Below, in pieces: positions 25,503 through 36,908 of a DNA stretch of 64,000 bases (position 1 is its first letter; each line of letters starts with the position of its first letter). The notes below the pieces were generated by a model. The model saw only the letters and a list, made by a program, of their open reading frames with translations, was not told the origin of the DNA and did no database searches. The translations under genes and the position numbers were made by a program. The stretch lies in contig OX335653.1 in the NCBI GenBank assembly GCA_946894095.1, forward strand, positions 7,879,001 through 7,943,000, given 5' to 3'. The stretch comes from Incurvaria masculella. Lineage: Eukaryota; Arthropoda; Insecta; Lepidoptera; Incurvariidae.

Positions 25503-25680
25503 GTACTAGCTGAGAAACCCAGATTCGCTCGGGCAATGTCGGTTTTGACATTCACCGGAGCTTAGCCTAAAAACCTTATTCGGAATATTACGGACATTAA
25601 AAAAAACTAGCCATATTGGTCCAGCCGTTCTCAAGTGAAGTGCATATCAACGATTCATGTAACTGCAAAAAATAAAAAGT
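25503..25680 (+). mobile_element. possible LINE 3'-end fragment (RTE-like)
   Basis: CTAGCTGAGAAACCCAGATT, CGCTCGGGCAATGTCGG, ACTAGCCATATTGGTCCAGC and CGTTCTCAAGTGAAG resemble the 3' ends of RTE-type LINEs seen in many lepidopteran genomes. The assignment is by recalled pattern only. Confidence 0.5.
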
Positions 25681-27384
25681 ATTTTTTTTAATAAAACCAC
25701 CTTTTTTTCTATAAATATGAGAAGTAAAAGTATTTATTTTCATAAGAATTTATTTGAATACTATAAAAAGTTTCAAATATTGTATAAAACTCAAATAATG
25801 GTTCACTAATTTGGCTACATAAAATGTATATTAAGTAATTTATGCTTTACGTTATCTTCGTTTTGCTTTAACGGTTTATGCAGCCTATGCCGAGATAAGG
25901 TGATCAGGCGAATGGACTTTTTCCGTCGATGCTTATGGCGCCAATTTATACAATCTCTTTATAAATTATACCCTATTGTATATTCAGATATGTAAGCTAT
26001 ATGACCCCAATCCATTTAGTAGTTCATAAAATTCATTTAATCAGTGATAATCAGTTTACACTAAGTAAAAACTAATGAATTACTTACTAAAAATGTTTAT
26101 TCTTTTTTTAAAATGTTTATGATTTTGGTCATGGTTTTCTTTGGTCAATTACATTAAGTCAATAAAATATAATGAGAAGTTTCAAGATTCTCGATTTTTT
26201 TTATACTTGTTTCTTTATACTTTGGCACATAAATATTTTAACAGACACATTCAGATATTTTTTTTCTAACTTTCACATAAAAAACGTCACCTCTCCTCTT
26301 TCTACAAAATAAGAGAGCGAGTATTTGTCATGGCTAATGATGTTTCTAGCAAAAAAAATGTATATACTTTAACATACCTACCTCAGAGCTCCATGACAAT
26401 GAGAAGTATTATTTTTATTACATAAAATGTTTTTAAAACGGATAATTTATCTAAATCAAAACATGTTGGGGTGCAGTAGTTAAAAATGAGGAGTGTAGAG
26501 AGAAGCATTCGTGCAGAGAAGATTTCATTATTGACTTCAGACATGGGCTGGTGCATTTACTGATCTAAATTAAAATCTTGAAGAAAAAATGGTTTACTTT
26601 TTTATGAGTCCATTTAGGTTCGCCAAGAAAAAAATGTTTTCAGGATAATCAAAAGCGATTAAAATTAAAGTTGACCTACTTGTACGTTCGCAAAAGCGGA
26701 ATGTATGTATGTAGAGTGCGATGATGTTAACCTAATCTAATGCAAATTGATAATTTAAAGATTTGTCCGTAGGTTACCATTAAATAAACCACAGTTTAGT
26801 TGGCTTTTAAATATTCTATAATAATAAAAGCAAATGACATGAAAAACATAAAATTGCAGACACAGATATTGATCGCCAGATATTAGGTTCTAATTATAAA
26901 GCGAACGGAAACAGTGGCTTTCAAATGATTAGTATACTACCTTTGTATGGGAGTGTACTTTCCATCATAAGTCATATTTCTGCGACAATATAAATAAATG
27001 TGAAAAAAAACACATCTTCCAGAAAATCAAATTTTAAAAAAGATATTAAGATCAATAATAGTGAACGAATGAATGTTTCCATTATTTCAGAGTTGGGCAT
27101 AATATTTTTAAAGTATTTATGAAATATTTATAAAAATTGTTAACCTATCCTGAACATCGTAACATATGTATGTGCATAAAAATTAGCTAGGTTAACTTCT
27201 AAAATATTAACAAACACTTCAAAGTTTTTTTGTTCAATAAAACTATCATTATTTAAAACCTTCAATGCTAACTTAGAAAATAAGTATGAATCCAAATTAA
27301 ATATTTAAAAAGATACATTCCAAATTGAAGTGAATGTTTACGCTTAAGCTCCATTCATCTTGACATTCTGAAGTACCGGTATTT
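25681..27384. other. AT-rich non-coding DNA immediately upstream of abd-A
   Basis: No gene or repeat family was recognised. Composition changes abruptly to GC-rich near 27385. Confidence 0.55.
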
Positions 27385-27873
27385 TGTGATTGGCGGTGAA
27401 TGTGCCGCGTTACGATCCCATTGGCCGAGACGCGCGGCATGAGGAGCGCGCGGGGAGCCCCGCCGTCGTCGCGTCACGGCCATTACTGAACCTCTTTTAT
27501 CTCTTTCTAATATACGACGCCCAGGTACGAATTAACGAGATGGAGTCGGTTTCGCGCGCCGTCTGCGAACACCTCGCGGCGGGTTCCCTTCGCCCCGCCG
27601 TTCGTTTCTCCTACTCGCTTGCACGGGTCGCGCTACGTGCGTCCCTCGCGCGCGCGCCGGGCGGGCGGCGGCGGGTGGCGGCGGGCGGCGGCGCGGGGCG
27701 CGGGGAGGAGCACGACGGGGAATTGGAAGTTGGAAGTCGTAGAGCCTCATACGCGGGTCATAAACGATCCGCGGCCATAGTAGCGCTAGCGGTGCGGTGC
27801 ACGCGCGGGATCGATCCGCCGACAGCCGCATACCTCGCGAGCGTAGCCCGGCGCGCGGCGTCGGCGCCGAGCG
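27385..27873 (+). promoter_or_regulatory. abd-A: abd-A promoter-proximal region and 5' leader (limits not known)
   Basis: GC content rises sharply here from AT-rich flanking DNA and stays high through exon 1. Two inverted CCAAT boxes (ATTGG) lie at 27389-27393 and 27420-27424. A sequence fitting the Pleiohomeotic consensus GCCATHWY occurs at 27479-27486 (GCCATTAC); Pho recruits Polycomb complexes to Hox genes. No convincing TATA box was seen and the transcription start cannot be placed. A CAG|GTACG match to a splice donor at 27522-27528 means a leader intron cannot be excluded. The segment between 27540 and the coding start is very rich in G and C. Confidence 0.6.
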
Positions 27874-27899
27874 ATGAGTTCCAAATTCATCATCGATAG
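27540..27899 (+). other. possible upstream ORF overlapping the abd-A start
   Basis: An ATG in good context (G at -3 and G at +4) opens a 119-codon frame that differs from the abd-A frame and overlaps its start by 26 nt. If transcription begins upstream of 27540, ribosomes would meet this ATG first and it could repress abd-A translation. The peptide is Arg/Ala-rich low-complexity sequence, as expected from GC-rich DNA in any frame, so I do not claim a functional protein. Confidence 0.3.
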
Positions 27900-28462
27900 C
27901 ATGCTCCCGAAGTATCACCAGCAGTTCCACCACCAGAACCTGTTCGCGGGCGCGGAGGCGTCGCTCTCGTCGTCGCTGTCGTCGTCGTTGGCGGGCGGGC
28001 TCGGCGCGGCCGCGCTCGGCGCCGCGAGCCCCGGCGCCGGCTCGCCGCAGCGCAGCTCGTCGTCGTCGTCGGCGTCGCCGGGCGCGCCGGCCCGCATGTA
28101 CCCGTACGTGGGCGCCCCGCACCACCAGGGCGGCTTCGGCGGCGGCGTGCCGGCGTTCTCGGCCGCCGCCGCCGCCGCCGCCGACGCCGCCGACAAGAGC
28201 TGCCGCTACCCACCGGGCGCGGAGTGCGCGCCGATGGTGAACTACGCGCTCGGCCAGCACCACAACGGGGGCGCGGCGGTGTCGGCGGCGAGCGCCTCCA
28301 TGGCGGCGGCGGCGCAGTTCTACCACCAGGCGGCGGCGTCGGCGGCGTCGGCGGCCTCCGCCTCGGTGGACGCGATGGGCGGCGTGCCGCCGGGCTGCGG
28401 TCAGGGCGGCGCCGCGCAGCCCCTGCCCGATATACCACGCTATCCGTGGATGTCTATCACTG
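27874..28462 (+). CDS. abd-A: abdominal-A Hox protein, coding exon 1 (N-terminal part, residues 1-196)
   Basis: This exon encodes the N-terminal, non-homeodomain part of the Hox transcription factor Abdominal-A, a nuclear DNA-binding protein that specifies abdominal segments. Visible blocks are the N-terminus MSSKFIIDSMLPKY (residues 1-14), Ser-rich runs (30-39, 61-68), MYPYV (75-79), a poly-Ala run (97-103), an Ala/Ser-rich stretch (about 134-165) and IPRYPWMSIT, with the YPWM hexapeptide at 190-193. In Hox proteins YPWM contacts the cofactor Exd/Pbx. The start is firm: an in-frame TAG lies at 27844-27846 with no ATG between it and 27874. The donor is CTG|GTAAAT after 28462, leaving phase 1, and this G joins the microexon at 36864 to make the Asp codon. 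The frame runs on into the intron to 28563, but that tail is not Hox-like. GC content is far above the surroundings, which creates long antisense shadow frames. The identification relies on recalled family motifs and is very secure. Confidence 0.97.
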
Positions 28463-28830
28463 GTAAATCTTATCACATTATACCGCCCCTCCCGTCTAAT
28501 GTATTGCTACTCCTGCTACTTGCCTGTTTTGTCAGCTTAGTGTGCTTAGTAATTATTTGTTGATGTCGTTAGATACGAAATGCTAGAGTTTGAATGTTTG
28601 TTTAATTTGTCGACAATCAAATACCCACGCTGTTCATGGATGTCTTTCCCTGGTAAATCTGCTCACATTATACCTTCCGTCCCCGCTTATATATTGCAAC
28701 TCCTGCTGCTTGGCTGTTTATGACAGCGTATTGCTTAGTTCGTGTTAGTAATGATTTGTTGATGTCGTGATATATAGTTAGAAACAAAATGATAGAGTTT
28801 GAACGTTTATTTGATTAGTGGTCAAGCAAA
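28432..28830 (+). repeat. decayed tandem duplication of the exon-1 end and intron start
   Basis: Copy A (about 28432-28620) contains the last codons of exon 1, the splice donor and the first part of the intron. Copy B (about 28620-28830) repeats it with an offset of 190 bp at the donor; by eye roughly four bases in five match. Matching landmarks are GTGGATGTCTATCACTGGTA against ATGGATGTCTTTCCCTGGTA, then CACATTATACC, CTCCTGCT, TTGTTGATGTCG and TAGAGTTTGAA. In the exon frame copy B reads PRCSWMSF where exon 1 has PRYPWMSI, so the hexapeptide is broken. Copy B keeps a GTAAAT donor at 28653 but has no evident acceptor. Confidence 0.88.
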
Positions 28831-29391
28831 ATATTTTGTTTACATTTTGGTTGCATACCAAAATACTGGCTTATTGAATTCGTTGTTGACGATGAATAAT
28901 AAATACTTTTAATAATTTATTTACAATAAATTTTACCAACATTTTACGTAAATAGAGGATAAATTTAAAATAAAATAATGGCTTCACTCATCAATAACAA
29001 ACTGCATAGATCGGAAACCAATAAGAACCGTCCAATTCTAGTAGCATATTGAGAAGGCTATTTTTATGAAGTGACTTAAATATAACCTTCTAAACTCATA
29101 TTTTTTAAGTTATTGTAATTAATAATTACCTACTAATGCAAATATTTTTTATATCTGTTTGTGTAGGCCTATTTACCTATCCATGTTCATAAGTATTAGG
29201 TTGCATATTAATAGCTATTGGTACATATCAGTCGATATATTAGAAAAATAGGATATAGGTACATGTAATATCAATAGGTGGTACGGATAGGTACCTGTAT
29301 TCGTCCTGTGGAATCCAAATATCTTTTAACCCTAATTTTAAAACTAAATTCGTAAAATCTTTGAATGATTAGGATACCTATCTAGATAAGT
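28831..29391. other. intron 1, AT-rich, nothing recognised
   Basis: Low-complexity AT-rich DNA between the exon-end duplication and a TE fragment. Confidence 0.55.
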
Positions 29392-29502
29392 AAAAAAACC
29401 CGGCCAAGTGCGAGTCGGACTCGCACACGAAGGGTTCCGTTTAACACAAAAAAATACGTTTTAGGGTTCCGTTGGCACCCTTTGGGTACGGAACCCTAAA
29501 AA
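29392..29502 (-). mobile_element. hairpin-ended TCCG family, internally deleted copy
   Basis: The CCGGCCAAGTGCGAGTCGGA end (with its GTGCGAGTC/GACTCGCAC hairpin) joins almost directly to the TTTTAGGGTTCCGTTGGCAC terminal hairpin. Most of the roughly 300-bp body, including the TCCG run, is missing. Confidence 0.88.
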
Positions 29503-32400
29503 TGTACCCCCTGCCTCCGCAGCTCAGCAACCTAGGACTTGCCAGCCCTCCGCCCGCCGCCGCGCGCCACCGCGCCGCCGTCGCCATCGCCATAGCATTG
29601 TATATAAAGTCGTATTATGACTTCTTACATATTTATTTAATTGGTAGATAGGTACCTACTGACCTTTGGACAAAAAATCAAATTAACATCTATATAATAG
29701 TAAAGCTTGTCGAATAATAAAAAAAAATGTGTTTATACATTTTGGGCATAGACGATTCTGGGTATGTTTTTCCTTCCTCGTACGCTTATATTATCAAAGT
29801 CAACCGCAGACCTTTCTAAGAAGTTTTGTAAATACTTTATTTGTATCCAATACGTGTTAATAGTAATTACAAATGCATGGGTAATTTTATTTGATCTTTG
29901 ACGTAAGAGCATGAATGCATAATGATGTTCTCACGAACTTAGCACGCTACAAACGTTTGTTCTGGTTACGTCCACTGGTCCGACAATGTAACTACATACT
30001 TAATTAAATTGCACTTGCGTTTGCATACAATCGTTTTGTCGTTTTTTTATGCAAACATTTATGAGTTTTTGATGGTCTGCAGTACGAATGTAATATAGCA
30101 TCCATTGATTGGTTTTATCTTGGAAAATTAATTTCAATCGTTTTTTTATTGTTTTGCGATTATATTATTCATATATATTTTCATAAAATTCACGTTATTT
30201 TATTATTATTAGAAAAAAATTACCCTCTCAATTAATGGTATTGCAGTCAATGTTATATATATATGCTTATATTTATTCAAACTGAACTTTTCTTAAAACG
30301 AACCTACTTAAGTTAAAAAAAAACGATATAGGTATCCAAAATGATATAAGGAAACTATAAATATGCCATCTTATAGTCTTAAGGTAGAGCAATAAATATA
30401 ATTTATGACTCAGAACGATAGATTTATTACGTAAGTACGAATTTTGTTATCATTCTAGAGCAGAATATAGATTTTTTTTATTCATTTAAATTAACCTAAT
30501 TGCATATTCATAGCTCAAATTAACGTTGTATGGATTCTATTAAAATATATATAAATGGATGACTCTATAGAACTTGCGAAATGTATCTCTACTTTATGGT
30601 ATGTAGGTGGGTAGGTAGTTAGGTAACTATTTATGGTCATCGATTTTTTTATTACATTCACTAACCCCTGTTTTCACCATCGCCAGTTACCTGAAATCCG
30701 AAAAGTAACTTTGGGATTTTTGTAGCTGGAGATGGTGGCAACGGGCGTAAGAAGGTGATTTTGTGTATAGGAATGGTATTTTTATTTTATTAATAATTAT
30801 AATGGAGTTTTTTTATATTAAATAAATTAAATGATGTTACAAAACGTAGTAAGCCTCCATGGAGGATGCAATCAAAGTTAGCGTCTCAATGAAAATGTAT
30901 TAACAGATCTATGGCATCTGTCACCATAGTAATTAATGGAAAAAAGCATCGCCTTCGTTGTTTCAAAACACAATGCAACAACTTAGGTAACATATGAGTT
31001 TAGTTAAGCAAGCAAGCGCTTCCATCCAGTTTATTTACAAAATATATTGCAACGAAAAACGAAAATTTCTTAAATCCCTTATAGGTAGATCGATTTAGTC
31101 TATGTTAATATAAAGGTGGTAACAGCCAAATTCGTCGCTGATATGCGCACGCGCATACGAGGGACCAACCTCGCACAATCTGAAAGAGAAATAACAGGAT
31201 GCTGTAGATAAAATATAACTTCTGATCAAACAAAGCTTAAGCTAATACTTGTAAAGACAAAACAAATTAAAAAGGTTCTGAACCGTAGCCTTGGTTCCGA
31301 TAATAATTTAGTGAAGTGGTTAAATACAGTTATATTGATTTGTATGTGTTTTGCTGATTATCAAAAGTTCTGACTAAGTAACTATTTATTTATTTATTTA
31401 TGGCGGGAAAACTTAAGCTTATTTACAACTTATATAAGAATATACAACTGAAAACTGAAAATACATTAAATTCAAGAGTAAAATTGTGATTAACAAAACT
31501 TAAAACTTTCAGCTATACGCAATGCATCAAATTGTAGTTGAAATTAAAATTTTCTTGAACTATTAAGGTTAAGTTTTTTTTTTTATTTGCTTCAGATTTA
31601 AAAATTGACTACAAAAGGCTTGCCTACTCATTAATTTGGCGCCGGTATATAAAATACCTACTATCCACGTGTAACTGAGTTTTTAGCTTGCTAGTTAGGT
31701 ATCATGAGAATTACTGTACAAATTTAAAAAAATACAAACCTACCCACGTTTTTCTTCAGTTTATGGCTAAAGTTGCCAGAAGCAGTGGTCGCATACTCGG
31801 TAGTCGGGTGGTTGACTGGTCCGATGGCGGGGTCTCGGGTGTTCAGAAACGTTTGACCTTTGTCCAATGGGTTTTACCGAGAACAGCGGCAGATCTGAAA
31901 ACATTTTGTATCATTAACAGAGTATTTCCCGGTAAAACGAACTAATACAATTTTCCTCGTTTAACCCTTTTATCTAAGTAGTCAGTTTAGCTAGACATAA
32001 AAATTGTAACAGACGCTCACACCATAAAATAGATGAAGACTAAGTTAAATCATATTTATATGGTCATTGTGGAAATATTTATTTATTTTGCAAATAAAAC
32101 CAATAGCGTAATCCGATAAATTTTTACCTGTATAGGTTTGTGCCTATATGACTATCAGTCTCAATTCATAAGGTAATAAAAATACAAAAATGTGAAGTGA
32201 AATTCCATCCATCATTTTGCAATAAAAATATATCTTGGCAACCACCAATGAATATCCAAAATAATTGGGAGAAATCATTGATGCATTAACTTCTTACTAG
32301 AAAATGTACTCAATTGCAGCACAATGTTCTACTAGAGATGGATATTTGTTCCTAATGTTTTAATTATCTGGAAATGGATGGCTAACTCTCACTCACCGTC
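29503..32400. other. intron 1, non-coding
   Basis: A GC-rich patch lies at 29503-29600 next to the TE copy. The rest is AT-rich. A short complex stretch at 31740-31945 was examined and shows no family features. Confidence 0.5.
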
Positions 32401-32600
32401 ATGATATGAATGGAAAAAACTGACAATATATATTGCCGCTTCGAACATCTTTTCATCTAGTGCTATGATACCAACCCGGACGGGTTAACCGTACCAAAGT
32501 GTAGGGAAGGGGACCTAGTGAATAAATTCACTAACCAATCTCAGAAAGAGAAAGAAAGTGGTGCATGAGTGGGACGGGGATAGTACCTGTGACTTCTGGC
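32401..32600 (-). mobile_element. SINE family S, internal fragment
   Basis: On the + strand: TTGCCGCTTCGAACATCTTT, TCATCTAGTGCTATGATACC, AACCCGGACGGGTTAACCGT, GGGAAGGGGACCTAGTG and GAAAGTGGTGCATGAG follow the family order. Confidence 0.8.
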
Positions 32601-33187
32601 ATTAAAAATAAGGCCCCGCACGCCTCTCAAAATGGTGGCACCAACTGAGCGGAATCCGCGCCGCTGCCCTTTCATGCCTCTACCACTGCCCCGCTGTCGA
32701 AACACGACGCGAGCATGGAACGCGGGCTCAATACATATACCTAACGCAGTGCCAGCAATGAATATTGCCTACAGTCTCAGAGTCCGTACACTTGTCTATG
32801 TATTGATAAACTTGTAGATAAAACATACAAGTGTTTGCAGGCGTGCATGTGCAATAATTCGACACATTTAAATTCAGTTCACGCATCAGATGCGCATCAC
32901 ACGGTGATCTAAATAAACGGGCACAAAGAAGCTCTCTTGGCGAGCGCGAATAGCGTACTATCTCAGCGAAATTATACGGAATGGCCAATAAGAGGGTAAT
33001 GCTGTGTCGGTGTTTAGTGAATGGCTATTTCGGTTGATTTGTTGGATGGTGTCGCTCTGGCGGTGGCGGCCATTCTGTGCGCCGGCGCATGCAAGAACGC
33101 TCACGGGGATCTGATGCTAGATGTGAGGTGTTCGTTGTTCTGTTTTAGAGTTGCGCAGGAGAGCTAAACGAACTTTTTTTTCTATGA
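32601..33187. other. GC-richer non-coding island in intron 1
   Basis: A mixed, non-repetitive composition with CpG-rich patches (32620-32760, 33040-33120) including GCGGCCATTC and GCGCCGGCGCATGC. A regulatory role is possible but unproven. Confidence 0.4.
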
Positions 33188-33231
33188 TTTTTAGGGTTCC
33201 GTACCCGAAGGGTGCCATACGGAACCCTAAA
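33188..33231. mobile_element. solo terminal hairpin of the TCCG family
   Basis: TTTTTAGGGTTCCGTA and TACGGAACCCTAAA flank the CCCGAAGGGTGCCA loop. This is the terminal hairpin of the larger elements with no other element sequence beside it. Confidence 0.85.
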
Positions 33232-35737
33232 TTGCAATAAATTTTTAATTATAAAATAAAACAGTACGTCTTTCACGTAACATAGGAGCATGGGGTTGAT
33301 GTGATTTTTGCATGGAGATATGCTACGTTGTTTTAAGAAAAATATTTTTAGTATAGTCCCTTCAGCTACAATAAATAAAAGTTAATTCTTTCGATAGCAG
33401 TGAAATGTTTAAAATTCATATGGAAGAAGCGACGTACCTTATATGCCCCAAGGATAAATCTTAAAATAAAAGATTTTGCATCTAATTAATAAAATTAATG
33501 AATTTCATAGGATTTTTTTTTATCTTGTTTTGTTCAAATTACAAGTATGATAAACAAAAAATATACTAACTTAAATCAATGATTTCATGTAAGGACAAAC
33601 CTAACTGACCATAAGCTTGCATTAAATTCTTGTTAAATTAATAACTATACAGAACAGATTACCATGCAACTATTTCATGAGATAGGTAACCCATAACACA
33701 AATAGTTTTTTTGTGGAAACTACTTCTATCCACAAAATATTTAAAGCCATAATGGCGTTTAATTTCGCATATAAAAACGTAAACGAGTCTTCAAAGACAA
33801 TTATTCTATTTTCTTCGTATATAATTCTATTTATTATTCAATTTTATTATTTCTCGCGTTGATAAGCCAGCTCTGCATTATATACAAGATTTTTGCTTTT
33901 TGTGGCGCCCTTAGCAAACAAGGCATTTTTTACAAATAATGTATGGTGGTGAAAATAATCAGGTTCAAGTAGGTATCTACCTACTCGTAATACATCTTTT
34001 TATTTGGCATCGAGATTTTTCGATAGAGAAAAGATCTCTTTGTGACGTGAAAACATCGCACGCGTTACAAAAAGCGTGAGGGTGTGTGAGGGCGAGGGTG
34101 TGTGTGTGTGTGTATTGGGACGGACTATATGTTTGTACATATACAGATGTCGATCGGCGGCGCAGGCGCAGCACTGCCGCGCCACTCCGCCGCCATGCAG
34201 CGCGCTCGTCCGTCCTCTCCCTCCACTCTGACAGCATTGCGCATGCGTCATTCTGTTGAGCACACATATAATATGGTTGCTATGGTTGACACTGATGCCG
34301 TATTTTTAGAATTAAGGCTTTACTACTGCAGATCTATTTCCAAAACAGGATTCATTTCATGCTGGAACTTTTGCTATACATTCAAGCGAAAATATATTTT
34401 TTACGTTTTCCGTATGTTCTTGGGGGGGGGGGGGGGGGGGGCTATGCAATTTATTAAGGGCCACCGATAATTCTTCAAGTAAACTTGTAAGAAATTTTGG
34501 TAAGACTAGAGAACAATTTATCATATTTAGATTCTAATTGTACCGACGTATGGCTTCATTTTCCCGCAACTTTAGGGCTACTTACCGTCACGCTAAACTA
34601 CCACAGAGGTGACCAGTGGGATTAAAAGCTTATAACGATGCGGTTTGAATGTACTTCTACTTTAATATTCTGATTCTACTCATAACCTACAGGCTAAATT
34701 ACATCATGCTTAATTACGTGAAGCATGAGCAGTGGGGCTTACATTCTTGTAACTTGCGAACCATTTACTCGATTTATATGTGGTTTGTACCTTTATCCTG
34801 CAAAATACATACATAAATATATCTTAATATTTTTTTAATGAGCCACGCCGTCTTATTGGAATATTTTTTAATACAATCTTATTCATGGTGGGTGAATCTA
34901 GAACCGGTGGCGACAGAACCCATGAAAGTTCAGCAATGTGGAGTTTTTTTTACAACTTCATTATAGCTCCATATACAAATTTAGAATGTGTTTTGCAATT
35001 ATTTCGCACACTGTATCAATTTTATTATGAAAACAAAACATATTTACGCACTAATAGTTTCCTTTTCATGACATTTTTTTAAGTCCATAGCTCCATAATT
35101 ATGCGTTCCAGATAACATAATGTACGCTCGGCGACCGTAGTCCGCGCCGCCGCCACCGTGATAACATTTTGGAAAGTTCACCATGCTTGCTGCCAGCATT
35201 TTTTAGCGAGACTTGTTTTATTTTATCAGTTGGGCCAACTTTTATCGAAGTCGCCTGTCGCACGAAGCGAGTTTGTATCGAGTAAGTGGCTGCATGTAAT
35301 TAATGGGTGCATCAATACTGGACTAACTTGTTTAAATGCATTTCCGATGTGCCCGCGTTGGGTGTAAATTTAAGAAGGAGATAAATGTGTCCAAACGCTA
35401 CTTAGCTAACTTTAGAACCGAGCAAGTGTTCATTCTGAGGGTTATTACTCTCTTTGTTCATGGCAACAAAGAATCAACCGACTTCTGATTGGTTGAAAAA
35501 AATATTTCCTCTGTTTATCAAGCATAATGATTTTGGGTTCTAATTATATATGTACGTGCTTAATGTATGTTTTCCTAATCATCTAGATTACTAGGCAATC
35601 TTATGCACACCAAATACTGTTTTAGTAAAGTAAAGAAGTTCCTACTCAGGTAACATCTAAAATGTAGTAATATACCTACCTAGACCGAACATATTTTATC
35701 TAATATTTAATTTTGTGATCAAGGCAAATATTATATA
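33232..35737. other. intron 1, non-coding with simple repeats and small GC islands
   Basis: Contains a (GT)n run at about 34095-34114 and a GC-rich patch at 34140-34260 with an NRF-1/Ewg-like GCGCATGCGT. A further complex patch at 35100-35370 includes CAACTTTTATCG and GTAATTAATGGG, possible homeodomain sites. Confidence 0.45.
34422..34441 (+). repeat. poly-G run of 20
   Basis: An uninterrupted homopolymer of G in AT-rich flanks. Exact length is prone to assembly error. Confidence 0.9.
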
Positions 35738-36025
35738 GGCAAACGAGTCGGATTCGCACACGAAGGGTACCGTACCTTCGTACCTACAAGATTTAACAAA
35801 AAAATAAATTAACACATTTTTTTATTTAATTGTTATTATTATTTTATTTTACCTATTTGTTGTTATAGCGGCAAAATAAATACACACTCTGTGAAAATTT
35901 CAGCTTCCTACCTATTGCGGTTCCCGAGATACAGCCCTGTGACAGATGGACGGACGGACGGACGGACAGCGGGGGCTTAGTAATAGGGTTCCGTTTTTAC
36001 CCTTTGGGTACGGAACCCTAAAAAC
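35738..36025 (-). mobile_element. hairpin-ended TCCG family, near-complete copy
   Basis: Starts GGCAAACGAGTCGGATTCGC, continues TTGTTATAGCGGCAAAATAA and CCCGAGATACAGCCCTGTGA, has the (GGAC)n run, and ends GGGTTCCGTTTTTACCCTTT, GGGTACGGAACCCTAAAAA. Compared with 51301-51607 it is in the opposite orientation. Confidence 0.9.
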
Positions 36026-36863
36026 GAACCAGCTCTACTTGCAAATAAATAAATTTGTTGGTGATATGAGTTCTACGGAGTTAATGTGAATGAAGCCAGC
36101 GACCGTATAACTTTGAATGTATTTTATTAGCCTTGGAAAGACAATAAGCTTTTCACCTCCTCCTACTCAGTGCTAGTGGAAAACAACGCTCACGAGAGAT
36201 TTTTTTCTGCCATTGTAATGAAAACAAAGATAATGGAGCTCAGGCCAATTTGCAAATTGAAATTAACCATTAGGTACCTATAACCGTTAGTAGGCACGCA
36301 CAACAATAAGCAATAAGGAAGTTAATGACGTTCTCATTCCACTGCAATTTAAAATGTATGCATACAAAATACCTTCATACAGATGCTTTATTTAATATTT
36401 TGCTTGATGTTTTATTAATTAGAAATATATGTTAAACATGTAAATAAATTATAATTTAAATATAAGTTTACTTTTATATGTTCACTATAAAAATCAAACA
36501 AAGCCAGAAATACTTTCTTTCTGCAATAAAATTTAATGTTATTTATAGGTGTTTTATTATGATTGTGTTGTGTTTAATGTACCCTATTTATTTAAAATTT
36601 GCAACAAATTAAAAAAAATATTTTGCAAATATTAGGTGCTAGTGCATGCTTCTGTAATCGTATATTGCCTATTTATATTTAATTTATACGACTTATATGG
36701 CCAATTTTCATATATATTCTAAGCAAATGAAAAAACACATCGATCTAGTGTATGGACCTTAATAGACATCTGAAATATATTTCCATGCTAATATTGTTAT
36801 GTACAGAGCCCTGCCGAAACTGAGAACATGCTATATGGTTGATAATAGATTTTCCTTTTCCAG
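36026..36863. other. 3' end of intron 1
   Basis: AT-rich non-coding DNA leading to a pyrimidine-rich tract and acceptor. A TTGATAAT near 36838 could serve as branch region. Confidence 0.5.
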
Positions 36864-36908
36864 ATTGGATGAGCCCCTTTGACCGAGTGGTGTGCGGTGA
36901 GTTCAATG
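36864..36908 (+). CDS. abd-A: abdominal-A microexon between hexapeptide and homeodomain
   Basis: A pyrimidine-rich tract ending in CAG at 36861-36863 precedes this exon. Joined to the last G of exon 1 it reads DWMSPFDRVVC, then GEFN, the linker known between YPWM and the homeodomain in insect Abd-A. Two donors are present. CG|GTGAGT after 36896 gives a 33-nt exon; ATG|GTATTT after 36908 gives a 45-nt exon. Both end in phase 1 with G, so both keep the frame, and the products differ by four residues (GEFN). Skipping the exon entirely also keeps the frame. In insect Abd-A the linker continues EFNGPNGC into the homeodomain, which fits use of the downstream donor in the full-length form. The next exon lies beyond the window. 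The exon is firm; which donor is preferred is inference. Confidence 0.93.

Larger units (their letters stand above)
28463..36863 (+). other. abd-A: abd-A intron 1 (about 8.4 kb)
   Basis: The intron is bounded by GTAAAT at its 5' end and a TTTTCCTTTTCCAG-type acceptor at its 3' end, both in phase 1. It holds a decayed copy of the exon-1 end at its start, three members of the hairpin-ended TE family, one SINE fragment, a (GT)n stretch and a 20-G tract. GC-rich patches near 29503-29600, 32600-33150, 34140-34260 and 35130-35370 are possible regulatory DNA. No other exon was recognised. Confidence 0.9.

Noticed and set aside
1..27384. mir-iab-4/iab-8 hairpin expected between abd-A and Abd-B
   Set aside because: No match to the recalled mature sequences (CGGTATACCTTCAGTATACG or its complement) was found; GTATAC occurrences here lack the surrounding bases.
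27532..28476. Long minus-strand frames (up to 314 codons) across abd-A exon 1
   Set aside because: They are Arg/Ala/Gly-rich shadows of a very GC-rich exon, with no family motif; the + strand product is firmly abd-A.
34102..34470. 122-codon + strand frame
   Set aside because: Runs through a GC-rich patch and a 20-G homopolymer giving poly-Gly; no protein features.
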